64,000 bases of DNA from Nocardia mikamii NBRC 108933 (GCF_001613505.1 NZ_BDCM01000014.1:372001-436000), one strand, 5' to 3'. Shown: positions 1-9,318, numbered from the stretch's first letter. Program-made: numbers and translations. The notes: a model not told the origin generated them from the sequence alone.

Positions 1-1613
<1,613 letters not shown>

Positions 1614-1902
1614 CCCGGAGGGTTCCTTTCGTCGACACCGGCGACCTTACGGAGTTCGCACCGATTCGCGTCCTACCGACACGAACCGGGCGAACGTCAC
1701 CGCCGGCCGCCGCACTTTTCGCACCGAAGCCGTCGCGACCGCCGGGTCCGAGGGCGCGGCATCGCGACAACGTCGCTCGGCAATGCGATTACCCGCACAC
1801 CGGGCGTTCACGCGCGCGATGTGCCGATGCCCATGCTCGGGCTCCGCCCGGCAGCTCACGACCGGGCTCACCCCGGCGGCACGGCCGGGCGCCGAGGCAC
1901 TC

Positions 1903-1956
1903 GTAGAAGCCGTTGCACCCGGAGAAGCCGTTGAACTCGGAGGAGCCGAAGCATCA
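1903..1956. repeat. Imperfect 18-bp tandem repeat, three units
   Basis: Units 1903-1920 and 1921-1938 share GAAGCCGTTG, and 1939-1956 is a more diverged third unit (GGAGGAGCCG). It abuts and overlaps the stop codon of the secreted-protein gene at 1954. It is too short and degenerate to call a mobile or regulatory repeat. Confidence 0.45.
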
Positions 1957-2490
1957 GAGCAGTTGACTGTCCCGGCAGAGGCTGGAACCGCGCGCGGAGG
2001 GCGGGGCCCGGTGGGTGCCGGGGTCGAAGGCCCACGAATCCACGGCCGCGACCGGCCGCCAGAACAGCAGACCGTCCCCGCTCGCGGCGACTTCGTAGAC
2101 GGTGTCGCGTCCTTCGATCAGCTGGTCGCCCACGCAGTAGTCGGTGTATTCGGTTCCGGGTTGCCGTGCCCCCGCGCTGAAATGCCCGGCGGGCGCGGTC
2201 GCGGCACCCGGATCGGGCACCGTGCTCGGACCGGCCGCAGCCGTCCCCCGGATCCACCGCGCCGCGCCGCGGGCGTCGGTTTCGCACCTGTAACTCCACC
2301 CGCCCGCGGTGACGATGTCTCCGCGCGGATGGGCGGTGTCGGCCCAGAGGCATTGCGCGGCAACCGGTTCGACGGGCTCGCGGGCGAGCGACCCGGCTGC
2401 GCCGGCAGGGGCGGCCGCCGCGAGCGCACCGGCGAGCGCGACGCCTGCGGCCGCTACTCGTGCGCACTGCACACCGAATGCCACGTTCAT
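1954..2490 (-). CDS. Secreted Cys-containing protein with an internal duplication
   Basis: 178 residues. An N-terminal signal peptide is visible (hydrophobic VAAAGVALAGALAAAA, then AGA-A cleavage context near residue 32). The mature part holds two similar halves, each with a Cys, an Asp-x-Val/Ile and a Gly-x-x-x-Trp: QCLWADT..GDIVTAGG..ARW and YCVGDQL..RDTVYEVAASGDGLLFW. A third part ends in SLCRDSQLL. I do not recognise a named family. The start is ATG 2490, with GAGGAG 8 bases upstream. The promoter region carries the GTAACC-N8-TATCT box (2522-2540) shared with the divergent sigma/Rieske/cupredoxin genes, so it probably belongs to the same regulon. Confidence 0.75.
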   Translation of the reverse strand: MNVAFGVQCARVAAAGVALAGALAAAAPAGAAGSLAREPVEPVAAQCLWADTAHPRGDIVTAGGWSYRCETDARGAARWIRGTAAAGPSTVPDPGAATAPAGHFSAGARQPGTEYTDYCVGDQLIEGRDTVYEVAASGDGLLFWRPVAAVDSWAFDPGTHRAPPSARGSSLCRDSQLL

Positions 2491-2521
2491 GTTCTTCACT
2501 CCTCGCAGTCGTGGTGCCCGT

Positions 2522-2540
2522 AGATAGGAGTGGTGGTTAC
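2522..2540 (-). promoter_or_regulatory. Shared box GTAACC-N8-TATCT, copy 1
   Basis: Read on the minus strand: GTAACC (2540-2535), 8 bases, TATCT (2526-2522). It ends 31 bases before the start codon of the secreted-protein gene (2490). The same box precedes three plus-strand genes in the next 2.1 kb. Confidence 0.7.
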
Positions 2541-2587
2541 GCGCGGCCGTACTCGATCCGATTCGTGGCGCGTAACCGGTGGTGTGT

Positions 2588-2605
2588 GTAACCGCCCTGC
2601 TATCT
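2588..2605 (+). promoter_or_regulatory. Shared box GTAACC-N7-TATCT, copy 2
   Basis: GTAACC 2588-2593, 7 bases, TATCT 2601-2605; 105 bases before the first ECF sigma gene. The spacer is one base shorter than in the other three copies. A second, lone GTAACC lies at 2572-2577 without a TATCT partner. Confidence 0.65.
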
Positions 2606-2710
2606 AATTGATGGCGGCACAGTTCTCGGCCGGCACAGTCTCCGCGGACCCGGCCGGTCCTGGATCGGCCGCACCGAGCGCGGCGGCATCGGAGAGGAGG
2701 ACGGCGGCAG

Positions 2711-3232
2711 ATGAGCGGGCAGCCCGAGCCGGCGCCCACACCGGCACCGCCGTCCCTTGACGACCATGCCGGCTGGGAGGTGATCTTCCACGGCAATGTC
2801 GACTGGGTGTACGCGCTGATGCTCGCGAAGGTGGGCGCCGCGCCCGACGCCGAGGAGCTGACGACGGAGGTGTTCATGACGGCACTGGAACCATCCCCCC
2901 TCGGTGCGGAACCGTCGCGGATTCCGGCGCTGCTGCGGGATACCGCGCGCTCGGTGCTGGCCCGCTACTGGCTCTCGCGGGTGGGCCGGGAGATCACCGT
3001 GATCGACGCCGAGCCCCCCGGCACCTCCTCGGCCACGCCGGCCGCGGCGGTCGGTGATCTGCTCGCCGAACTGCCGGAGCCTTATCGCCGCATTCTCGAA
3101 TTGCGCTTCCTGCAAGGACTTTCGATGGCCGACACCGCGGCGCGGCTCGGTGTCAGCGTTGCCGAGGCCGAGGCACGCCAGCGTCTGGCATTGCGATCGG
3201 CCGCCCGTCCCGGATCAGGAGGCTCGCTGTGA
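2711..3232 (+). CDS. ECF-type RNA polymerase sigma factor (paralogue 1)
   Basis: 173 residues, the usual ECF size. It directs RNA polymerase to alternative promoters. Sigma region 2 lies at about 24-92 (NVDWVYALMLAKVG, then AEELTTEVFMTAL) and region 4 at about 115-163 (ELPEPYRRILELRFLQGLS). The recognition-helix segment VAEAEARQRLALRSA lacks the basic residue usual at this place (VGTVKSRLHRA type), so promoter binding may be altered. Start ATG 2711 has a GAGAGGAGG ribosome site at 2692-2700. Its stop overlaps the GTG start of the Rieske gene, so the two are translationally coupled. It is clearly paralogous to the sigma factor at 4008. Confidence 0.9.
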   Translation: MSGQPEPAPTPAPPSLDDHAGWEVIFHGNVDWVYALMLAKVGAAPDAEELTTEVFMTALEPSPLGAEPSRIPALLRDTARSVLARYWLSRVGREITVIDAEPPGTSSATPAAAVGDLLAELPEPYRRILELRFLQGLSMADTAARLGVSVAEAEARQRLALRSAARPGSGGSL

Positions 3233-3921
3233 GCAGCAAAGACGTGGAGCGCTACGTCGACGACATCCTGGCCGGCCGCAGCCCGCGCGGTTTCCGGCCC
3301 GACGATGACGACGCCGCCCAGATCCGCGCCGCGATCGCGCTGCGGTCGGCCCGGACCGGTGCGGGCGGCCCCGACGAGGAGTTCATCGCCCGGCTGCACC
3401 ATCGCCTGTCCGAGGACCTCGACGAGCCCGCCGCCGATCCGGGCGCGCGCACGCGGCGTCCCACCCGGCGCACCGTGCTGATCGGCACCTCGGTGGCCGC
3501 CGCGGCCGCGGCGGGCGGGGTCATCGACCACACGCTGCTGAGCGGATCCGGCGAGCCGGGAGTTCCCGCCGCACAGCAGACGCTCGTACCGTCGCACGGA
3601 ACCTGGCAGCCGGTCCTCGCCAGCACCGAACTTCCGGACGGCGCGACCACACCGTTCGAACTCGGCGCGGTCAACGGCTTCCTCCGCCGCCGCGACGGGG
3701 TCGTCTACGCGCTGTCGGGAATCTGCACCCACCAGGGGTGCAAGTTGTGGCTGGACGCGGCCGCGGCGCGCCTGCGCTGCCCGTGTCATTCGACCTCCTT
3801 CGGTTTCGAGGGTGAGGTCGTGACCCATGAGCTGCCCCGCACGCCGGCTCCCCTGCCGCGGCTGCAGGTTCGTGAATCGAACGGCTCGATCGAGGTGTTC
3901 GCGCCGGAGAAGCCGGCGTGA
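3229..3921 (+). CDS. Membrane-anchored Rieske [2Fe-2S] protein, possible redox-sensing partner of the sigma factor
   Basis: 230 residues in three parts. Residues 1-65 are a charged helical region (VERYVDDILAGR; DEEFIARLHHRL). Residues 82-100 form one hydrophobic segment after a basic cluster (RRPTRRTVLIG). Residues 120-230 are a Rieske domain. Cluster ligands are C166 and H168 (CTHQGC) and C184 and H187 (CPCH); C171 and C186 can form the usual Rieske disulfide. No oxygenase catalytic domain follows. The GTG start overlaps the sigma stop codon (GTGA) with AGGAGG upstream. Sigma followed by a coupled single-pass protein is the normal sigma/anti-sigma layout, so the N-terminal part may bind the sigma factor; that role is inference. 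The Rieske assignment is firm. Confidence 0.88.
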   Translation: MSSKDVERYVDDILAGRSPRGFRPDDDDAAQIRAAIALRSARTGAGGPDEEFIARLHHRLSEDLDEPAADPGARTRRPTRRTVLIGTSVAAAAAAGGVIDHTLLSGSGEPGVPAAQQTLVPSHGTWQPVLASTELPDGATTPFELGAVNGFLRRRDGVVYALSGICTHQGCKLWLDAAAARLRCPCHSTSFGFEGEVVTHELPRTPAPLPRLQVRESNGSIEVFAPEKPA

Positions 3922-3941
3922 CGGCGCGCGCCGAACCGCGT

Positions 3942-3960
3942 GTAACCACACCACGTATCT
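3942..3960 (+). promoter_or_regulatory. Shared box GTAACC-N8-TATCT, copy 3
   Basis: GTAACC 3942-3947, 8 bases, TATCT 3956-3960, lying 47 bases before the second sigma gene. It indicates that this gene has its own promoter and is not only read through from the Rieske gene. Confidence 0.7.
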
Positions 3961-4007
3961 ATTCCTGACGGGCGCGTGCGTCACCGGGCTGCAGGAGGGT
4001 GGTTGGG

Positions 4008-4580
4008 ATGGCAGGGCGATCCACGGCCGGGTCGCGGTCGCCGGAGGAGCCCGGACGCCGCGACCTGCGATTGGTACCGCAGGATCGCTATCCCAGCTGG
4101 GACGAGGTGTACCGGGACAATGTCGGCTGGGTCTACGCGCTGATATTCGGGAAGGTCGGCAACAAACCGGACGCGGAGGATCTCACCGCGGAAGTGTTCG
4201 TGGCCGCGCTGAAACCGCTGCGGATCACCGCGAGCGTCGCCGAGGTGCGCGCCTATCTGCGGACCACCGCCCGCACCGTGCTCGCCGGGCACTGGCGAGC
4301 ACGAATGGGCCGGGAGATCACGGTCATCGACGACGATATTCCGGACGAGAGCGGTTCGGCGCCAACCGATTCCGCCGAGTCCCGGGCGCCGGAGCATGTG
4401 CGCGCGGTATTGAGCGAACTGCCGGAACGCTACCGCCGGATTCTCGAACTTCGTTTCCTGCAGGGGCTGTCGGTGCGCGAATCGGCCGCCGCACTCGCGA
4501 TCAGCGTGGCCAACGCGAAGGTGCTGCAGCATCGCGCGCTGCGGGCGGCGTCGGCACTGAATATCGACCTCGGTCTGTAA
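4008..4580 (+). CDS. ECF-type RNA polymerase sigma factor (paralogue 2)
   Basis: 190 residues. Region 2 at about 33-103 (NVGWVYALIFGKVG; AEDLTAEVFVAAL) and region 4 at about 133-182 (ELPERYRRILELRFLQGLS) match the first sigma factor closely, including a shared REITVID segment between the regions. The recognition helix here is VANAKVLQHRALRAA, nearer to the standard ECF form. ATG 4008 is chosen over GTG 3999 because GCAGGAGGG ends 9 bases before it. No membrane protein follows directly; the next unit is the cupredoxin operon. Its last codons overlap box copy 4. An autoregulated sigma factor is likely. Confidence 0.9.
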   Translation: MAGRSTAGSRSPEEPGRRDLRLVPQDRYPSWDEVYRDNVGWVYALIFGKVGNKPDAEDLTAEVFVAALKPLRITASVAEVRAYLRTTARTVLAGHWRARMGREITVIDDDIPDESGSAPTDSAESRAPEHVRAVLSELPERYRRILELRFLQGLSVRESAAALAISVANAKVLQHRALRAASALNIDLGL

Positions 4581-4595
4581 CCCGGTCACCTATCT
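4577..4595 (+). promoter_or_regulatory. Shared box GTAACC-N8-TATCT, copy 4, overlapping a stop codon
   Basis: GTAACC 4577-4582, 8 bases, TATCT 4591-4595; 48 bases before the cupredoxin gene. The TAA of GTAACC is also the stop codon of the second sigma gene. Confidence 0.7.
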
Positions 4596-4643
4596 GTCGG
4601 TGAAGCCCCGCACTCCGCGGGGTCCGCATGGAGGCCGGATCCG

Positions 4644-5117
4644 ATGCACCGACATCTCGTTCTGAATCGCACCGCCGCCGCGATGGCCGCCCTGGGCGTC
4701 ATGACGCTGACGGCCTGCGCGACATCTGCCGACAAAGGCGCGAGCCCACCCGCTCCCACCGTCCGCTCCGACGACCCCGGCCTGGGCATGACCCCGGGCG
4801 CACTCGCACCCATGCCGGACATGCCGGGAATGTCGAGTGCGCCCCGGACGCCGGCGGTCGCGTCCGGGCCGAACGCCGTCACCATCGACAACTTCGCCTT
4901 CGGCCCGCAGACCGTGAGCGTGAAGGCGGGCACGACCGTGATCTGGACCAATCGCGACGAGGAACCGCATACGGTGGTGGCGCGCGACGGCTCGTTCCAC
5001 TCCCCGGGAATGGGCACGGGGGCCACGTTCAGCTTCACCTTCGCCCAGCCGGGCACCTTCCCCTATTTCTGCTCGATCCATCCCTTCATGCACGCGACCG
5101 TGGTGGTGACCCCGTGA
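4644..5117 (+). CDS. Cupredoxin (blue-copper) lipoprotein
   Basis: 157 residues. A lipobox ending in LTAC places the lipidated Cys at 25, so the protein is probably anchored outside the membrane. A Met/Pro-rich linker (GLGMTPGALAPMPDMPGM, about 47-63) leads to a plastocyanin-like domain at 78-157. Type-1 copper ligands are visible: H109 (EPHTVV), C143, H146 and M149 or H150 (FCSIHPFMH). The likely role is periplasmic-side electron transfer or copper binding; the Met-rich linker could also hold Cu(I). First gene of a tightly overlapping three- or four-gene operon, preceded by box copy 4. The family is secure; the physiological role is inferred. Confidence 0.88.
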   Translation: MHRHLVLNRTAAAMAALGVMTLTACATSADKGASPPAPTVRSDDPGLGMTPGALAPMPDMPGMSSAPRTPAVASGPNAVTIDNFAFGPQTVSVKAGTTVIWTNRDEEPHTVVARDGSFHSPGMGTGATFSFTFAQPGTFPYFCSIHPFMHATVVVTP

Positions 5118-6064
5118 CCGAACAACATCCGCAGCACACCGATCCGCATGACCCGCACGCCATGACCCGGCGGCAACTGCTCCGCCACAGCGCCTGGTTC
5201 GGCGCGGCCGTCGGACTGACCGTGGTCGGCGGCGAGGTCATCTCCCATGTGGCGGGCGCGGCCCCGGCCACGCCCGAACGGCCCACCCTGCGCTTCGCGC
5301 AGATCAGCGACAGCCACATCGGTTTCCAGGGCACCGCCAACGCGAATGTCACCGACACCTTCACCGAGGCGATCGATCAGGTCAATGCGCTGGGGTACAC
5401 ACCGGATTTCGTCATCCACACCGGGGACCTGACACATCTGGCCACGCCCGCGCAATTCGATCAGGTCCGCCAGATGATGTCCGGATTGTCCACGCCACAT
5501 ATCTTCACCGTGCCCGGCGAACACGATTCGACCGACGACGGCGGACAGCGATACCGCGACGTGTTCGGACAGGGCACCCGCGGGGATGGCTGGTACAGCT
5601 TCGATATCGCCGGCGTGCACGTCATCGGCCTGGTCAATACACTGCACGCGCGGAATCTGGGTCATCTGGGGCAGGACCAGATCGACTTCGTCCGCAACGA
5701 TGTGGCGGGATTGTCGGCAGACACACCGATCATCGTCTTCAGCCATATTCCGCTGTTCGCCATGTACCCCCAATGGGGTTGGGGCACAGACGATGCCGCG
5801 CAGGTCCTGAGCCTGCTGCGGCGGTTCTCCTCGGTCACCTGTCTCAACGGCCATGTGCATCAACTCTTCACCAAGACCGAGGGAAACATCACCTTCTTCA
5901 GCGGGACGACCACCGCCTATCCCCTGCCGCATCCCGGTGACGGGCCCGCACCCAAACCGGTGACGTTGCCGGCCGGAAAACTGCACGACGCACTGGGAAT
6001 CCGGGAAGTGAGCTACCAGCAGGGCCGGCAGATGCTCGCGATCAAGGAGCAGACACTGCGATGA
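5114..6064 (+). CDS. Tat-type secreted calcineurin-like metallophosphoesterase
   Basis: 316 residues. The GTG start overlaps the cupredoxin stop (GTGA). A His-rich leader (about 5 His in the first 15 residues) is followed by a twin-arginine signal, MTRRQLL with a hydrophobic stretch to about residue 50. Metallophosphoesterase motifs appear in order: D66-S-H68, GD (104-105), GEHD (135-138, Glu in place of the common Asn), SHIP and GHVH. These residues bind two metal ions and hydrolyse phosphate esters; the natural substrate is unknown. Tat export fits folding with metal before secretion. Coupling to the cupredoxin suggests a joint role at the cell surface. Confidence 0.87.
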   Translation: MTEQHPQHTDPHDPHAMTRRQLLRHSAWFGAAVGLTVVGGEVISHVAGAAPATPERPTLRFAQISDSHIGFQGTANANVTDTFTEAIDQVNALGYTPDFVIHTGDLTHLATPAQFDQVRQMMSGLSTPHIFTVPGEHDSTDDGGQRYRDVFGQGTRGDGWYSFDIAGVHVIGLVNTLHARNLGHLGQDQIDFVRNDVAGLSADTPIIVFSHIPLFAMYPQWGWGTDDAAQVLSLLRRFSSVTCLNGHVHQLFTKTEGNITFFSGTTTAYPLPHPGDGPAPKPVTLPAGKLHDALGIREVSYQQGRQMLAIKEQTLR

Positions 6065-6450
6065 CCACGATCTCTTCCACCTGGTCGCGATTCCCGTCGC
6101 GCGTGGCGATCAGCGCCGGACTCGTCACCACCGGTGTCGTGCATACCCAACTCTACGGACGGGGCTATCGCTATATCGAATACGTGGGCCCGTCGTTCGC
6201 CGTCCAGGCCGCCGCCGCCTTCGCGCTGGCCGCACTGGTTCTCGTCGGTCCCTGGACGATGCGCGCGGCGGCGGCGGTGCTCAGCGCCGCCGCCCTGGGC
6301 GGTTTCGTGCTGTCGCGGACGAGCGGGCTGTTCGGATTCACCGAAATCGGCTGGCAGCCGGCCCCGCAGGCGATGATCGCCGTCCTCGCCGAGATCTGCA
6401 CCCTCGTGGTCTGTCTGGCCTCGCTGTTGCACAGGCAACATCGCACCTGA
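6061..6450 (+). CDS. Small membrane protein, about four transmembrane segments
   Basis: 129 residues; ATG overlaps the stop of the phosphoesterase gene (ATGA). Hydrophobic segments lie at roughly 16-30, 45-63, 67-88 and 102-122. There is no recognisable catalytic motif. Position as third gene of the cupredoxin operon makes it a likely membrane partner of the exported proteins. Function unknown. Confidence 0.75.
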   Translation: MTTISSTWSRFPSRVAISAGLVTTGVVHTQLYGRGYRYIEYVGPSFAVQAAAAFALAALVLVGPWTMRAAAAVLSAAALGGFVLSRTSGLFGFTEIGWQPAPQAMIAVLAEICTLVVCLASLLHRQHRT

Positions 6451-7736
6451 TGTCGCGGCGCGGCGCGGCGGACGGCAGGATGGCTCGGGTGCTGCGTAGT
6501 TTTCAGGTGACCAATCACCGATCCCTGGCCGAATCACAGGAGCTCCGCCTGGTCTCGAGCCGGGCCGGAGCGCTGCCCGCGCCCGTCACCGCCGTGCACG
6601 GCGCGGCCGCCAGCGGCAAATCCGGTCTCGTCGACGCCCTGGCCCACATGCGCGACGCGGTGCTGCATTCGGTGACCGGCTGGGACCCCTACGCCGGGCC
6701 CGTGCGTACACCGCATCTCGGATTCGCCGATCGGCCTTCGGAATTCGCCGCCACCTTCGTCGCGGAGGGCACGCCCTACACCTACGGGTTCCGGCTCGAC
6801 AATGCCGATGTCACCGCCGAATGGCTGCATACGCATCCGCACAACCGCAAGCGCATCATCTTCGAGCGCGAGGGCGAGCAGATCCGGATCGGGCCGATGT
6901 TCGAACCGGTCCGCTTCGGCATCAGTGCCCTGGTGCCGCTGGTGCGGCCGAATGCGCTGCTACTCAGCCTGACCGGGCAGATGTATGCCGAGGCGCTGGT
7001 ACCCGCCTATCGCTGGTTCTCCGCTCAGCTCGACGTCCAACGCGGGCCCGCCGACCCGCACAGCATCGCCGAGCGCCTCGGCGGCCACATCTCCCGCTCC
7101 GCGGACAACGCCGCGCGGTTGCTGATGCTGCTGCGCTCGGCCGAACTGGGCATCGAGGATCTGCTGCTGGCCGAGAACGATCCGATGTACGCGGACTACC
7201 TGCGCGACATCGACGGTGAAATCGCCGGTATGGCAAAGGAATTGGATGCCTGCGCCGCATCGCCGGCGCACGCGCTGCAGGTGCGCGAAACGCTCGGTGT
7301 GGAACCCGTCGCCCTCGAACGGGAACTGAGCAATCTGCGCGCGGCCCGCGACACCCTCTACGCGCGTATGGTCGCCCGCCGCGGCGTCGGGCTCGGGGTG
7401 GTCCACGAGGGCATCGACGCCGCCTTCGACATCGCCGACGAATCCACCGCCACCCTCGCCCTGCTGCGCCTGCTGCCGACCGTCCTCGACGCGCTCGACA
7501 CCGGCCGGGTCCTGGCGGTCGACGATATCGACACCCATCTCACCGGTGACACCGCCGACCGCGTGATCCAGCTGTTCCAGAACCCGGAGACCAACTCCCG
7601 GGGCGCGCAGTTGATCTTCACCACCCGCAACCGCACCCTCATCGACCGCGGCAACGGGCGATCGCAGTCCCGGCGCACCAAGGTGTGGCAGGTACGCCGC
7701 ACCTCGACCGGCACCAGCGAGATCACCTCGAACTGA
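6450..7736 (+). CDS. AAA-type ATPase of the COG1106/OLD-like kind
   Basis: 428 residues. The N-terminus VLRSFQVTNHRSLAESQEL and the Walker A loop AVHGAAASGKSGLVDAL (near residue 45) are typical of small SMC/OLD-like ATPases. A Walker B region LAVDDIDTHLTGD and LIFTTRN follow near 345-390. A full ABC signature is not obvious. Such proteins occur alone or in phage-defence and repair settings; nothing nearby settles which. ATG 6450 overlaps the preceding stop, but an internal ATG at 6480 (MARVLRSF) matches family starts better. It may be co-transcribed with the cupredoxin operon. Role unknown. Confidence 0.75.
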   Translation: MSRRGAADGRMARVLRSFQVTNHRSLAESQELRLVSSRAGALPAPVTAVHGAAASGKSGLVDALAHMRDAVLHSVTGWDPYAGPVRTPHLGFADRPSEFAATFVAEGTPYTYGFRLDNADVTAEWLHTHPHNRKRIIFEREGEQIRIGPMFEPVRFGISALVPLVRPNALLLSLTGQMYAEALVPAYRWFSAQLDVQRGPADPHSIAERLGGHISRSADNAARLLMLLRSAELGIEDLLLAENDPMYADYLRDIDGEIAGMAKELDACAASPAHALQVRETLGVEPVALERELSNLRAARDTLYARMVARRGVGLGVVHEGIDAAFDIADESTATLALLRLLPTVLDALDTGRVLAVDDIDTHLTGDTADRVIQLFQNPETNSRGAQLIFTTRNRTLIDRGNGRSQSRRTKVWQVRRTSTGTSEITSN

Positions 7737-7791
7737 GTCATGCCGGCGGCGGCCGGTGAGGCTGTCCCGTTTGTCCGCCTAGCATGGAGGC

Positions 7792-8145
7792 ATGCTGCTG
7801 CAGATCGTGTTCATCGTGTTGATCGCCGGCGCACTGGTCGCGCTGCTGATGAACTTCCGCGGCCGGGGTCGTTTCGGCGGATTCCAGCGTGCCGCGCAGG
7901 AGGCCGGGACGCTGCGCATCACCGGTGTGAGCCCGCGTCCGGCCGGCCAGGGCGAGCAGTTCGTGACCATCACGGGCACGCTGTCCGGCCCGAGCGTCGC
8001 GGCCGAAACCGTGTACGGCCGCTTCGCGTGGGACGTCAACCAGTGGCCGTTCCCCGGTGAAGACCTCCCGGTCGTCTATCCGCCGGGTAAGCCGCAGCAC
8101 TGGCAGATCGGCCATCCGGACCCAGGACCATCCGCGGGATTGTGA
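7792..8145 (+). CDS. Single-pass membrane protein of unknown function
   Basis: 117 residues: a hydrophobic N-terminal anchor (LLQIVFIVLIAGALVALLM), a short basic loop (RGRGRFGG) and a soluble domain of about 85 residues with no Cys. TAGCAT at 7780-7785 lies 6 bases before ATG 7792, so the transcript may be leaderless, although GGAGG also lies in those 6 bases. No named family recognised. Confidence 0.7.
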   Translation: MLLQIVFIVLIAGALVALLMNFRGRGRFGGFQRAAQEAGTLRITGVSPRPAGQGEQFVTITGTLSGPSVAAETVYGRFAWDVNQWPFPGEDLPVVYPPGKPQHWQIGHPDPGPSAGL

Positions 8146-8150
8146 TCCCG

Positions 8151-8172
8151 GCCGGGGCTCGCGGCGCCCCGG
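8151..8172. terminator. Possible hairpin terminator between convergent genes
   Basis: CCGGGGC (8152-8158) pairs with GCCCCGG (8166-8172) around a 7-base loop. There is no T-run, as is common in high-GC actinobacteria. It sits just after the stop at 8145 and before the convergent gene ending at 8266. Confidence 0.4.
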
Positions 8173-8265
8173 TCCTACCGCCGCGTCGCGAACGCGGCCG
8201 CCGGCGGACCCGGGATCGTCCACAGTTCACCGCGCCGAAACCGGCGCGAGGCACACCGAAGCGCC

Positions 8266-9318
8266 CTATTCGAAGGTGAGGGAATCCGGGTCGTCGGCGT
8301 AGGCGCGGGCCACGTCGGACGACAGGTTCAGGGCGCGCCGTGCCCACGCCAGCGGTGCGGAGCCCAGGCCGCACGCGGGGGTGACCAGGATCCGATCGGT
8401 GAGGGTGCGGCGCGGGAAGCCGAGGCGGTCGACCAGGCGCACGCCCGGTTCGGCGAGCTGCCGCCAGGCGGGCGGGGACGCCGGAGCCGCCGTGGGGACC
8501 AGCCCCAGCACGAGGTATTTGCCCGCGTCCAGTAGTTCACCGACGGCGTCCAGGTTACCGGTGGCGACGGCCGACATATCGAAACCTATTGCGGCAGCGG
8601 CACTTCCGCGCAGAAGCGACAGGGGCGGCGCGTCGGCGCAGCTGTGGATCAGCACCGGCCCCGGCTGGGCGGTGACGACCGTGTCGAGGATGTGCAGAGC
8701 CTCCGGTTCGGGAACCGCGCGCACGGTATTCAAGACGCTGGCACCACGCAGGCTTCCTTCCAGTACCGCCGCCAGCGACGGTTCGTCCAGTTGCACAACG
8801 ACATCGGCGCCCAGCCGTTTGGCCACCTCGGCGGCATGCTCGGTCAAGCCCTCGGCCAGTGATTCCGACAGGTCGCGCACCGCACCGGAATCGGTGAGCA
8901 CGCGATGACCGTTCGCCAGTTCGACCTGCGCCGCGAGCGTCAGCGGTCCGACCGACTGAACCTTGAGGGTGCGGCCGGTGCCGGTGAGACCCGCTGTCTC
9001 CCACGCCTCTTCGAGCGCGTCGAGATCGGTGCGGAGCAGGTCGTGAGCGCGGCGTGCGGTCGCTCCGGGGCGGGCGCTCAGCCGGTATCCGCGAGTGGTG
9101 GTGTCGAACTGCATATCGACCAGCAGCGCCGAGGCGCGCCCGACCATATCCGAACCCGCACCACGCCCGGGCAATTCGGGCAGATGCGCGAGTTCGGGCA
9201 GCTCGCCCACGATGGTGGCGGCGGCCTCCCTGGGGTCGGTGCCCGGCCAGGAACCGACACCCGTGGCGATACCTCCCCGCAGGGCAGCTCCCGCGTCGGA
9301 ACGGTTCTCGCTCGTCAT
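8266..9318 (-). CDS. Methionine synthase (cobalamin-independent)-like protein, Rv3015c homologue
   Basis: 350 residues, about half of full MetE, corresponding to a MetE C-terminal/UROD-like barrel. Visible are an N-terminal GVGSWPGTDPREAA, VQSVGPLTLAAQVELA, VVQLDEPSLAAVL and a late segment VTPACGLGS like the zinc-site Cys region of MetE. The order mnmA, this gene, ligA matches M. tuberculosis. The reaction is not established for this family; methyl transfer to a thiol is plausible from the fold. Start ATG 9318. Confidence 0.85.
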   Translation of the reverse strand: MTSENRSDAGAALRGGIATGVGSWPGTDPREAAATIVGELPELAHLPELPGRGAGSDMVGRASALLVDMQFDTTTRGYRLSARPGATARRAHDLLRTDLDALEEAWETAGLTGTGRTLKVQSVGPLTLAAQVELANGHRVLTDSGAVRDLSESLAEGLTEHAAEVAKRLGADVVVQLDEPSLAAVLEGSLRGASVLNTVRAVPEPEALHILDTVVTAQPGPVLIHSCADAPPLSLLRGSAAAAIGFDMSAVATGNLDAVGELLDAGKYLVLGLVPTAAPASPPAWRQLAEPGVRLVDRLGFPRRTLTDRILVTPACGLGSAPLAWARRALNLSSDVARAYADDPDSLTFE

